Source of the DNA: RGVT01 sp037129475
Lineage (GTDB): Bacteria; Planctomycetota; Planctomycetia; Pirellulales; UBA1268
Direction of reading: 5' to 3'
Length of the DNA: 20,921 bases
Assembly (NCBI GenBank): GCA_037129475.1
Contig: JBAXUY010000050.1
Span: 1 to 20,921, forward strand
A program made the position numbers and the translations under genes. The stretch's first letter is position 1. Each line of letters starts with the position of its first letter. The notes below the pieces were generated by a model that worked only from the letters and a program-made list of their open reading frames with translations, was not told the DNA's origin and made no database searches. Positions 7,876-14,372 of this stretch are shown in pieces.

Positions 7876-8034
7876 GCGTTTCGGAGCCGAAAAGGGCAAC
7901 GAGCACTGGTGCGATCGCGGATTCGGCGGCCTGCCGCCGCACGCCCGGCAACCGTGTCCTACGTTTGAGGGTCTGGCGGGCCGGCAACGGCCACCGCCGG
8001 CTCTCATCCCCCTTCCTCCGGTCCATTCGTCACC

Positions 8035-8727
8035 ATGCGTTTCCTCGACGACTACCTCGACACCGTCCAGAGCCACCGCCGATCGCCAGCCCCCGAAGGC
8101 GCGATCGCCCGACCCGACCGCCGTTCGCTCGAAGCGCACCTAGCCCGAAAACGGTACGGCCGGTTCACGCTCACCGAAGCGGTGCGACCCAGTTGGCAGC
8201 TCGAGGTGGTGCCGCAGGCCGGCTACCGGTTCGACACGTACTCGGATGCCCGCACCGGCATGCGGCTCCCGGCCCTCATCGCTTCCGTCTCGAGCGAGCA
8301 GCTGTTCGAAACGTTTCTCGCACTCCTGGAGCCGCTCGGCGACGTCTGCGACGTCGTGCTCGAGACGTCGCACGACGCCACGGCCTCATCCGCGGACGCC
8401 GCCCGTCACGAGGTGACCCGCGACGGGATCGAACGGCTCGTGCTCGAGAGCGTGCTGTGGGATTTCGAAGACCTGCTGCTCAATGACGGCTGCACCGGCA
8501 TCGCGATCATGCACCCCGAGCAGCCGCTCGAGGTGCAGCTCGACGAACATAAATTGCTCGTGGTCTATGCCCCGAATCGCACCCCGTTCGAGCACATCCT
8601 CGCGGAACAGGGGATCGATCGCAACGACCGGATGCGGTTCATCTCCCAAGGGGAGCACCTTCACACGTCGCACACGCGGTTCGCCCAGCTGTTCGACGAG
8701 ATGGCGGGCAATCTGGGCGCGGAATAA
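8035..8727 (+). CDS. Unknown conserved-looking soluble protein
   Basis: I do not recognise a named family. The 230-aa product has no signal peptide or membrane helix and is acidic. It reads as a folded cytosolic alpha/beta protein: PSWQLEVVPQAGYRFDTYSD, LPALIASVSSEQLFETFLAL, VCDVVLETSHD, LVLESVLWDFEDLLLNDG, IAIMHPEQPLEVQLDEHKLL, then MRFISQGEHLHTSH near the end. The HLHTSH string and the run of Asp/Glu could bind metal, but I cannot place them in a known site. It starts 196 bp from guaB, divergently, and the next plus-strand gene follows 62 bp downstream. The reading frame spans the whole gene with the same strong third-position GC as its neighbours, which supports it as real. I recall comparable hypothetical proteins only from planctomycetes. 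Confidence 0.85.
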   Translation: MRFLDDYLDTVQSHRRSPAPEGAIARPDRRSLEAHLARKRYGRFTLTEAVRPSWQLEVVPQAGYRFDTYSDARTGMRLPALIASVSSEQLFETFLALLEPLGDVCDVVLETSHDATASSADAARHEVTRDGIERLVLESVLWDFEDLLLNDGCTGIAIMHPEQPLEVQLDEHKLLVVYAPNRTPFEHILAEQGIDRNDRMRFISQGEHLHTSHTRFAQLFDEMAGNLGAE

Positions 8728-8789
8728 CGGGGTTTTCAGGCCGCACACTGGCCTTGAGCCGGGGCAGGGGATTCCCGACGATCCCGGCC

Positions 8790-9689
8790 ATGGTTCGCCT
8801 CCTGTCTCCAACGTGCGCCGCGGCCGTCGTGGCCGCCTTCCTGGCCGCCCGCGGCGTCGCGCAGCCACCCGTCCCCGCGCAGCCCGACCCATTCGCGCCG
8901 CTGCCCGCGGGCACCGTGATCGGCCCGCAAGGGCAGGTGGCGGGCCCCGGTCTCGTGCCCGGGCCGGGCACGAAGAACGCCGCCGTGATCCCGCCGCTCG
9001 ATGCGGAGGTCGTCTGGCAGCAGATGGTCGACGTCGCGGACGACTACTTCAAGGTCCAAACCGAGCAACGCGTCGTGTTCTCCAACGGCGTGCCGGCAGA
9101 AGGACGCATCGACACCTATCCGCAGACGGGAGCCACGCTCCTGGAGCCGTGGCGGGGTGATTCGGTCGGGTTCCGTGAACGCCTCGAGAGCACGCTGCAG
9201 TCGATTCGACGCCGTGCGACGCTCCGACTCATCCCCGATCCCGCCGGCTGGCGAATCGAAACGGTGGTGATGAAAGAACTCGAAAACATGCCGCGGCCGA
9301 TGATGGTCACCACGGGCGGCGCTACCTTCCGCAACGACGACTCGCTCTATCGCTACGGCACCCCGCTCCCGACGCTCGGCCAGCAGGTGGGCGACCAACC
9401 GCGACCGGTCGCCAATCCGACGCCCAACCTCGGCTGGATCCCGCTCGGCCGTGATCCGCTGCTCGAACAGAAGATGCTCTCTCAGATGCTGACGAAACTC
9501 GGCGTGGCCCCGCTGCCGCAGCCCGAGCCCTACTACCAGCCGCCCGACGCAGCCGGCACGGCTTCACCGGCCACGCAGCCGAGCGGCCCGGTCTTCGGCG
9601 CGCCGATCGCCCCCGAGCAACTCCCGCCAGGCGCCACGATCGCCCCGGGCCCGCCGGTGCCGATCGAATCGCTGCCCGTCCCGAAGTAG
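8790..9689 (+). CDS. Unknown secreted protein with Pro-rich ends
   Basis: The 299-aa product has a signal peptide (MVRLLSPTCAAAVVAAFLAA, likely cleaved after GVA), so it should act outside the inner membrane. There is no lipobox. Residues about 25-65 are Pro/Gly-rich. A folded core follows at about 70-180 (VVWQQMVDVADDYFKVQTEQ, then GRIDTYPQTGATLLEPWRGD, FRERLESTLQSIRRRATLRL, WRIETVVMKELENMPRP). The last about 75 residues are again Pro-rich. The core resembles, to my eye, planctomycete envelope proteins of unknown function; I cannot assign a role. I chose the ATG at 8790, not the upstream in-frame ATG at 8754, because the signal peptide begins there. It lies 62 bp after the gene ending at 8727 and may share its transcript. 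The repeat island begins about 35 bp after its stop codon. Confidence 0.82.
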   Translation: MVRLLSPTCAAAVVAAFLAARGVAQPPVPAQPDPFAPLPAGTVIGPQGQVAGPGLVPGPGTKNAAVIPPLDAEVVWQQMVDVADDYFKVQTEQRVVFSNGVPAEGRIDTYPQTGATLLEPWRGDSVGFRERLESTLQSIRRRATLRLIPDPAGWRIETVVMKELENMPRPMMVTTGGATFRNDDSLYRYGTPLPTLGQQVGDQPRPVANPTPNLGWIPLGRDPLLEQKMLSQMLTKLGVAPLPQPEPYYQPPDAAGTASPATQPSGPVFGAPIAPEQLPPGATIAPGPPVPIESLPVPK

Positions 9690-9723
9690 CGCGGGCTGTG
9701 CTTCATACACCGACACGCCCAAG

Positions 9724-9763
9724 CCGGCTCGGGGTTACCCCGTACCGTCTCGCCGGACGTTCG
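9724..9763 (+). repeat. Solo end of the GGGGTTACCCC repeat family
   Basis: Forty bases that match the reverse complement of 10045-10084 at 39 of 40 positions. They contain the short palindrome GGGGTTACCCC (9731-9741). The rest of the element does not continue inward at this copy, so it looks like a detached or truncated end. Together with 10045-10084 it forms a 361-bp outer inverted repeat around the two complete elements. Confidence 0.8.
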
Positions 9764-9779
9764 GTGCGTTGGGCGCGCC

Positions 9780-9920
9780 GGCTTCGGGCTCCCCATATCC
9801 CGTCACCGGACGTTCACTGCGCCCCTCCTGGGCTCCGTTCACTCGGACTCACTGGCGCTGCGCCATCCTGGCTCCGCTGGTGAGTAACGCCGGCGACCGG
9901 GATACGGGGAGCCCGAAGCC
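9780..9920 (+). repeat. MITE-like element 1 (about 141 bp, terminal inverted repeats)
   Basis: The ends 9780-9804 (GGCTTCGGGCTCCCC...) and 9895-9920 are inverted copies with about two differences, and the pairing can be extended inward to roughly 35 nt. The core (9809-9881) resembles the reverse complement of 9979-10052 over most of its length. Element 1 therefore lies in the opposite orientation to element 2. It is non-coding and short, with terminal inverted repeats, which fits a non-autonomous mobile or palindromic repeat family. I see no clear target-site duplication. Confidence 0.7.
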
Positions 9921-9940
9921 TCCTCAACTGGAATACGGGA

Positions 9941-10084
9941 GGCTCGGGGTTACCCCTACCGTTGAGACGGCGTATGTGACCAGCGGAGCCATGGATGGCG
10001 CAGCGCAGGCACATCCGAGTGAGCCGGAGCCTGGAGGGCGGAGGCGAACGTCCGGCGAGACGGTATGGGGTAACCCCGAGCCGG
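9941..10084 (-). repeat. MITE-like element 2 (about 144 bp, terminal inverted repeats)
   Basis: The left end 9941-9962 (GGCTCGGGGTTACCCC then TACCGT) and the right end 10063-10082 (reverse complement) are inverted copies of about 22 nt with one inserted or changed base. Each end holds the palindrome GGGGTtACCCC (9946-9956 and 10067-10077). The core is related to element 1 in reverse orientation. The right end is nearly identical to the solo end at 9724-9763. Confidence 0.7.
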
Positions 10085-10103
10085 CGCGCTATTCAAAGCC
10101 ATC

Positions 10104-10119
10104 ACAGGCTGAAGCCTGT
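10104..10119. repeat. ACAGGCTGAAGCCTGT hairpin just downstream of ilvD
   Basis: A perfect 7-bp inverted repeat with a 2-nt centre, followed by CCTAC, 12 bp beyond the ilvD stop. From memory, the string CAGGCTGAAGCCTGTCCTAC is a dispersed short repeat in planctomycetes and acidobacteria. It could help define the 3' end of the ilvD mRNA, but it lacks a T-tract on the ilvD strand. Confidence 0.55.
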
Positions 10120-10130
10120 CCTACGAAACG

Positions 10131-11810
10131 TCACTCGTCGGTGACGCAGCCCTTCGATGCCGGCTGCACGCAGCGGATGTACTTGGCGAGCATGCCGCGG
10201 GTGGCCTTGGGGGGCGGGGCCTGCCACGCGGCCCGGCGCTTCGTGAGTTCGGCCTCGGAGACTTCGGCGTCGATCGAGGCGGTTTCGGCGTCGATCACCA
10301 CCACGTCGCCGTCGTGCACGAGCGCGATCGGCCCGCCGTCCTGCGCCTCCGGCACGACGTGGCCGACGATGAAGCCGTGCGAACCGCCCGAGAAGCGACC
10401 GTCGGTGATGAGCGCCACGTCGTTGCCGAGGCCGGCGCCCATGAGCGCCGAAGTGGGCGTGAGCATTTCCGGCATGCCGGGGCCGCCCTTCGGGCCCTCG
10501 TAGCGAATGATCACGACGTCGCCGCGCTTGATGGCCCCCTGCTCGAGGGCGGCGAGCATCGCCTCCTCGCTGTCGAACACCCTGGCCGGTCCGCGAAACT
10601 TCGAGCCCTCCTTGCCCGTGATCTTCGCCACGGCCGAGTCGGGGGCGAGGTTGCCGTGGAGGATCGTGATGTGGCCGGTTTTCTTGATCGGGTTTTCAAC
10701 CGGCTGGATGATCTTTTGACCCGGGGCGAGGCCCTTGCTCGTGGCCAGATTCTCGGCCAGCGTCTTGCCGGTGACGGTCATGCAATCGCCGTCCATGAGG
10801 CCCTTGTCGAGCAGGTATTTCATGAGGCCGCTCGTGCCGCCCACCGAATGGAGGTCTTCCTGCACGAACTTGCCGCTCGGCTTGAGGTCGGCGAGGTAGG
10901 GGATCCGACGGGCCGTCTTCTGGAAGTCGGCCGGAGTGAGGTCGATGCCGACGGTGCGGGCCATGGCGATGAGGTGGAGCACGGCGTTCGTCGAGCCGCC
11001 GAGCGCCATGATGGTGACCATCGCGTTCTCGAAGGCGCGGCGGGTCATGATGTCGCGCGGCTTGAGGTCCCGCTCGAGCAGATGGCGAATCGCCGCGCCG
11101 GCGCGCAGGCATTCGGCGAGTTTGTCGGGGTGTTCGGCCGGAATCGACGCGCTGTCGGGCAGGGCCATGCCCATCGCCTCGATCGCGGTGGCCATCGTGT
11201 TGGCCGTGTACATGCCGCCGCAGGCTCCCGCGCCTGGGCAGGCGTGCCGCACGATGTCGCCACGCCGGCCATCGTCGATCCGGCCGGCCACGTATTCGCC
11301 GTAGCACTGGAAGGCCGACACGATGTCGAGCGACGTGCCGTCGGCGAGATGTCCCGGCTTGATCGTGCCGCCGTAGACCATCAGGGCCGGGCGATTGAGC
11401 CGGCCCATCGCCATCAGGCAGCCGGGCATGTTCTTGTCGCAGCCGGGGATGGCCACGAGGGCGTCGTACCACTGGGCATGCATCACGGTCTCGATCGAGT
11501 CGGCGATGATGTCGCGCGAGGGCAGCGAGTAGCTCATTCCCTCGGTGCCCATCGAGATCCCGTCGCTGACGCCGATCGAGTTGAACCGCATCCCCACCAT
11601 GCCGGCGGCCGTCACGCCTTCGCGGACTTTCGCCGCCAGCGTGTTGAGGTGCATGTTGCACGTGTTGCCCTCGTACCACATGCTCGCGATGCCGACCTGC
11701 GGCTTGTCGAGGTCGGCGGGCTGCATGCCCGTGCCGAGGAGCATGGCCTGCGAGGCCCCCTGCGACCGGGGCTGCGTGATGCGGGAACTGTAGCGGTTGA
11801 GGACGGCCAT
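10131..11810 (-). CDS. ilvD: Dihydroxy-acid dehydratase
   Basis: IlvD removes water from 2,3-dihydroxy-3-methylbutanoate and its 3-methylpentanoate homologue in valine and isoleucine synthesis; it also serves the pantothenate and leucine routes. The 559-aa length is normal. Fe-S cluster cysteines are visible at C51 (YEGNTCNMHL), C124 (IPGCDKNMPG) and C197 (CPGAGACGGMYTANT). D83 (GVSDGISMG) and K126 (carbamylated in family structures) lie at the metal site. The C-terminal GPKGGPGMPEMLTPTSAL and ITDGRFSGGSHGF are signatures of the IlvD/Edd family. The substrate-side sequence fits IlvD rather than the sugar-acid dehydratases, but this is by eye. The start at 11810 is supported by AAGGA 9 nt upstream; the frame stays open to 11915 without family-like residues. 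It is divergent from the HAD gene and stands alone, with no other ilv genes nearby. Confidence 0.97.
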   Translation of the reverse strand: MAVLNRYSSRITQPRSQGASQAMLLGTGMQPADLDKPQVGIASMWYEGNTCNMHLNTLAAKVREGVTAAGMVGMRFNSIGVSDGISMGTEGMSYSLPSRDIIADSIETVMHAQWYDALVAIPGCDKNMPGCLMAMGRLNRPALMVYGGTIKPGHLADGTSLDIVSAFQCYGEYVAGRIDDGRRGDIVRHACPGAGACGGMYTANTMATAIEAMGMALPDSASIPAEHPDKLAECLRAGAAIRHLLERDLKPRDIMTRRAFENAMVTIMALGGSTNAVLHLIAMARTVGIDLTPADFQKTARRIPYLADLKPSGKFVQEDLHSVGGTSGLMKYLLDKGLMDGDCMTVTGKTLAENLATSKGLAPGQKIIQPVENPIKKTGHITILHGNLAPDSAVAKITGKEGSKFRGPARVFDSEEAMLAALEQGAIKRGDVVIIRYEGPKGGPGMPEMLTPTSALMGAGLGNDVALITDGRFSGGSHGFIVGHVVPEAQDGGPIALVHDGDVVVIDAETASIDAEVSEAELTKRRAAWQAPPPKATRGMLAKYIRCVQPASKGCVTDE

Positions 11811-11896
11811 GCCGGGAATTCCTTCGGGGAAGACGGGCTCTCGGGGGAGGTGACGCGGCGACCGGAAACCCTTTTCGGGCCCGCCTGGGGCAGAAT

Positions 11897-11902
11897 AGTA
11901 TC
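11897..11902 (-). promoter_or_regulatory. Candidate -10 box for ilvD
   Basis: GATACT immediately followed by ATTCTG on the minus strand, in the 146-bp divergent gap; an overlapping TATTCT would also serve. It lies 86 nt before the ilvD ATG, leaving a long leader. No clear -35 is visible. Confidence 0.25.
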
Positions 11903-11956
11903 TGGTGCGCCGCATTCAAAGCACCCTCCACCAGCCACTCGCCCAGGCTGCACCCG

Positions 11957-12583
11957 ATGCCCCGCCGCCCCGCCTTCGTGTTCCTCGATCTCGGCAACGT
12001 GATCGTCTCGTTCGATCGGGAGCGTGCCCATCGGCAGATGGCTGCCGTCGCTGGCGTGCCGGTGGGGGCGGTGCAGGCGACGCTTGCGGCCACGCAGCTC
12101 GAACAGCGGTTGGAACGTGGGCTGATCGATTGGCCAGGGTTCCACGCGGAGTTCTCCCGGCACGTGGGCACGACGCCCGATTCGGCCCTGCTCGCCGACG
12201 CCGCCAGCGACATGTTCTCGCTCAATGTCGACATGCTTCCGGTGATCGCGGGACTCGAGCGGGCGGGCATCCCGATCGGCATCCTGTCGAACACGTGCGG
12301 CATCCACTGGGATCACCTGCTCGCCAAGCGCTACGCGATCCTCCCGGGCAACGTGACGGCCACGGTGCTCAGCCACGAGGTGGCCGCGGTCAAGCCCGAG
12401 CCGGCCATCTACACCGCCGCCGCCGCATGCGTCGGCGTGGCCCCGGAGCAGATCTTCTTCTGCGACGACATCCCGGCCCACGTGGACGCTGCGCGTGCCT
12501 GCGGCTGGGACGCCGAGGTGTTCGTATCGGCGTCGGGACTCCTCGACGCGTTGCACCGTCGTGGGCTCAATCTGGGCGTATAG
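11957..12583 (+). CDS. HAD-superfamily hydrolase, YihX-like phosphatase
   Basis: A 208-aa haloacid dehalogenase-fold enzyme, probably a cytosolic phosphatase on a small phosphorylated metabolite. Motif I is FLDLGNVIVSFD with the nucleophile D11. The second motif I residue is Gly (DLG rather than DxD), as I remember it in E. coli YihX, an alpha-D-glucose-1-phosphatase. Motif II is GILSNT (Ser), motif III is the Lys in AAVKPEPAIY, and motif IV is FFCDDIPAHVDAA. A helical cap occupies about residues 20-90. The overall order and length match YihX, but substrate cannot be read from sequence. It is divergent from ilvD, and its 3' end overlaps that of the convergent glutaredoxin-like gene by 17 bp. 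Confidence 0.9.
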   Translation: MPRRPAFVFLDLGNVIVSFDRERAHRQMAAVAGVPVGAVQATLAATQLEQRLERGLIDWPGFHAEFSRHVGTTPDSALLADAASDMFSLNVDMLPVIAGLERAGIPIGILSNTCGIHWDHLLAKRYAILPGNVTATVLSHEVAAVKPEPAIYTAAAACVGVAPEQIFFCDDIPAHVDAARACGWDAEVFVSASGLLDALHRRGLNLGV

Positions 12584-12791
12584 CGGCGAGCACGTGCCGT
12601 TCGTCAAACCTTCCCTCCAGCACCACCCCGCCGTCGATCAGCACGACGGGAACGCGGAGCCCGAAGGCTGCGGCGGCCTCTGGCACACCGTCGACGTCGA
12701 TGACGACTGTGTCCGGGGCATGGAAGGCGAGCCACTCCTCGGCCTGTTCGCAGAGGTGGCAGCCCCGACGTGAATAGAGCACGATTTCCAT
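12567..12791 (-). CDS. Small glutaredoxin-like protein (CHLC active site)
   Basis: A 74-aa thioredoxin-fold miniprotein, probably a cytosolic thiol-disulfide reductase. It opens with MEIVLYSRRGCHLCEQAEEW, giving a beta-strand and a CxxC motif at C11 and C14. A second strand (TVVIDVD) and the cis-Pro region LRVPVVLIDGGVV follow. This matches the glutaredoxin-like DUF836 group, whose members are about 80 aa. An ATG six codons upstream (12809) is an alternative start; neither has a good ribosome-binding site. I prefer 12791 because the first strand begins there. The stop codon lies inside the 3' end of the HAD gene (17-bp convergent overlap), and the kinase gene starts divergently 41 bp from this start. 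The target protein is unknown. Confidence 0.85.
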   Translation of the reverse strand: MEIVLYSRRGCHLCEQAEEWLAFHAPDTVVIDVDGVPEAAAAFGLRVPVVLIDGGVVLEGRFDERHVLAAIRPD

Positions 12792-12832
12792 GGGTGAGGT
12801 ACGATTCATGAGGTCGGCGACACCGGATCACC

Positions 12833-14365
12833 ATGAGCGACGCCCCACCTCCCGTCCAGACCCTGCCCGAATTCCTCAAGGTGCTGCGCGCCAGCGGGCT
12901 GGTGGCCGAGGATCGCCTGTCGCCCCTCGTCGAGCCCTTCCGGGAGGAGACAGGCCCCGTCCCCGACGCCCTGGCCGCGGCTCTCGTGGAAGGGGACCTG
13001 CTCACGCAATGGCAACTGGAGCAACTCCGGAAGGGAAAGAGCAAGGGCTTCACGCTCGGCAAATACCGGCTGCTACGACTGCTCGGCGCGGGCGGCATGA
13101 GCAGCGTCTATCTGGCGGAGAATCCGACGCTCCGGCAGCGCGTGGCGATCAAGGTGCTGCCCATCAAGCGGGTCGAGCAGAGCTCCTACCTGGCCCGGTT
13201 CGAGCGCGAGGCCCAGGTGGCCTACCGGCTCAGCCACCACAACATCGCCCGCGCGTTCGACCTCGAGGCATCCGGCGCGGTGCATTTCATCGTGATGGAA
13301 TACATCGAGGGCACCGACCTGCATGCGAAGGTGAAGGCCGAGGGGCCGCTCGACGTGCGCGATACGGCCGAGTACGTCCGTCAGGCTGCGGTCGGCCTCC
13401 ACTACGCGCACGAGGAGGGGCTGGTCCACCGCGACATCAAGCCGGCCAACCTCATGCTCGACAAGCGCGGCACTGTCAAGATCCTCGATCTCGGCCTGGC
13501 GCTCGACGACGACGAGGAGGAGGCATCCCTCACCCGCGAGCACGACGAGAAGGTGCTGGGGACGGCCGACTACCTCGCCCCCGAGCAGGCGCGCGACAGT
13601 CACAAGGCCGACCGTCGCTCCGACATCTATTCGCTCGGCTGCACGCTCTATTACCTACTCGTGGGCCGCGCACCGTTCGCGAAGGGGTCGCTCGCGGAAC
13701 GGATCCGAGCACACATGAACGAACCGCCGCCCAACCCGCTCGACGAGCGGGCCGACGTGCCGCCCGCGCTGGCCGAGCTCTACTTCCGGATGATGGAGAA
13801 GCATCCCGACGCGCGGCCGCAGACGGCCCGCGAGGTGGCCGAAGCGCTCGACGCCTGGCTGGCGTCATCCGCGGCCAAGCCGAATGCCCGGCAGGAGCCT
13901 CCCCGCCGGCCGCCCCTCCGACGCACCCCCGCGCCCGGTTCCGACGCCAAGCGGATCCTGCCGCCCGGAACCGTGATGCGCAGCGGGCCCAGCAGCAGTG
14001 CGGGCCGCGTCGTCCGACCCGGCGGCAGTGGGGCCCTCGGCGGCGCAAGACGCCCTCCGCCGGCCCCGGCCCCGCCGACCGTCCCAACCGCACGACGGCC
14101 CGATGATCCGGTCGATCTTTCGAGTCTGTCCTTCGATGCACCCGCCCCGTCTCCCGGAAGCCGGCCGACGGGGAAGACCGCCGTCAAGTCCGGGGGGCCG
14201 ACCTACGCTCCCCATCGCAAGCCGTCGCAGGGTGGCCTCGGCACGACGCTGCGCACTGTGATGGAACGGCAGGTGGCCGGCCTGCCGCTCGGTTTTTGGG
14301 TCGTCGTGGGGATCGCCGTGGTGGCGGCGATCGGGATGGGTGCGAGCCTCGTGCTCAGCCGCTGA
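12833..14365 (+). CDS. Membrane-anchored Ser/Thr protein kinase (Hanks type)
   Basis: A 510-aa signalling kinase. Residues about 8-75 form an N-terminal module (LPEFLKVLRASGLV, LVEGDLLTQWQLEQLRKGKS, GFTLGKYRLL) that I associate with planctomycete kinases. The catalytic domain follows: Gly loop LLGAGGMSSVYLAE, ATP lysine K107 (VAIKVL), HRDIKPAN with D201 and N206, and metal-binding DLG at D219 in place of DFG, a common variant. GTADYLAPEQ and SDIYSLGCTLYYLLVGRAPF follow. All catalytic residues are present, so it should be active. Residues about 345-470 are a Pro/Ser/Arg-rich disordered linker. A single transmembrane helix at about 487-507 (GFWVVVGIAVVAAIGMGASL) ends the protein with almost nothing beyond it. 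The kinase domain is thus cytoplasmic with no external sensor, so a signal must come through the N-terminal module, linker or partners. Confidence 0.95.
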   Translation: MSDAPPPVQTLPEFLKVLRASGLVAEDRLSPLVEPFREETGPVPDALAAALVEGDLLTQWQLEQLRKGKSKGFTLGKYRLLRLLGAGGMSSVYLAENPTLRQRVAIKVLPIKRVEQSSYLARFEREAQVAYRLSHHNIARAFDLEASGAVHFIVMEYIEGTDLHAKVKAEGPLDVRDTAEYVRQAAVGLHYAHEEGLVHRDIKPANLMLDKRGTVKILDLGLALDDDEEEASLTREHDEKVLGTADYLAPEQARDSHKADRRSDIYSLGCTLYYLLVGRAPFAKGSLAERIRAHMNEPPPNPLDERADVPPALAELYFRMMEKHPDARPQTAREVAEALDAWLASSAAKPNARQEPPRRPPLRRTPAPGSDAKRILPPGTVMRSGPSSSAGRVVRPGGSGALGGARRPPPAPAPPTVPTARRPDDPVDLSSLSFDAPAPSPGSRPTGKTAVKSGGPTYAPHRKPSQGGLGTTLRTVMERQVAGLPLGFWVVVGIAVVAAIGMGASLVLSR

Positions 14366-14372
14366 TCACGGC

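Larger units (their letters stand above)
9690..10130. other. Gene-free 441-bp island between convergent genes, filled with repeats
   Basis: No open frame here is credible; apparent ones are continuations of shadows from ilvD. The island is the convergent gap between the secreted protein gene (plus) and ilvD (minus). It consists of a solo repeat end, two ~140-bp inverted-repeat elements and a small hairpin, each listed separately. No transposase fragment is visible. Confidence 0.8.

Noticed and set aside
8738..8754. Terminator hairpin AGGCC / GGCCT after the gene ending at 8727
   Set aside because: The stem is only five to six bp and no T-tract follows; too weak to annotate.
9724..10084. CRISPR array
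   Set aside because: The repeats are inverted, unequal in size and few, without regular spacers, and there are no cas genes.
9769..10130. Coding sequence within the repeat island
   Set aside because: Frames crossing it are built from inverted repeats or run into the ilvD shadow; no ribosome-binding site or transposase motif is seen.
11811..11956. Riboswitch or leader attenuator upstream of ilvD
   Set aside because: The gap is short, and I found no peptide rich in branched-chain residues and no convincing paired terminator/antiterminator.
10314..12002. Plus-strand open frame of 562 codons opposite ilvD
   Set aside because: Antisense shadow of the dehydratase gene; composition is typical of mirrored high-GC codons.
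13487..13495. Pseudokinase because of DLG in place of DFG
   Set aside because: The metal-binding Asp is kept, as are the ATP lysine and HRD motif; DLG is a common active variant in bacterial kinases.
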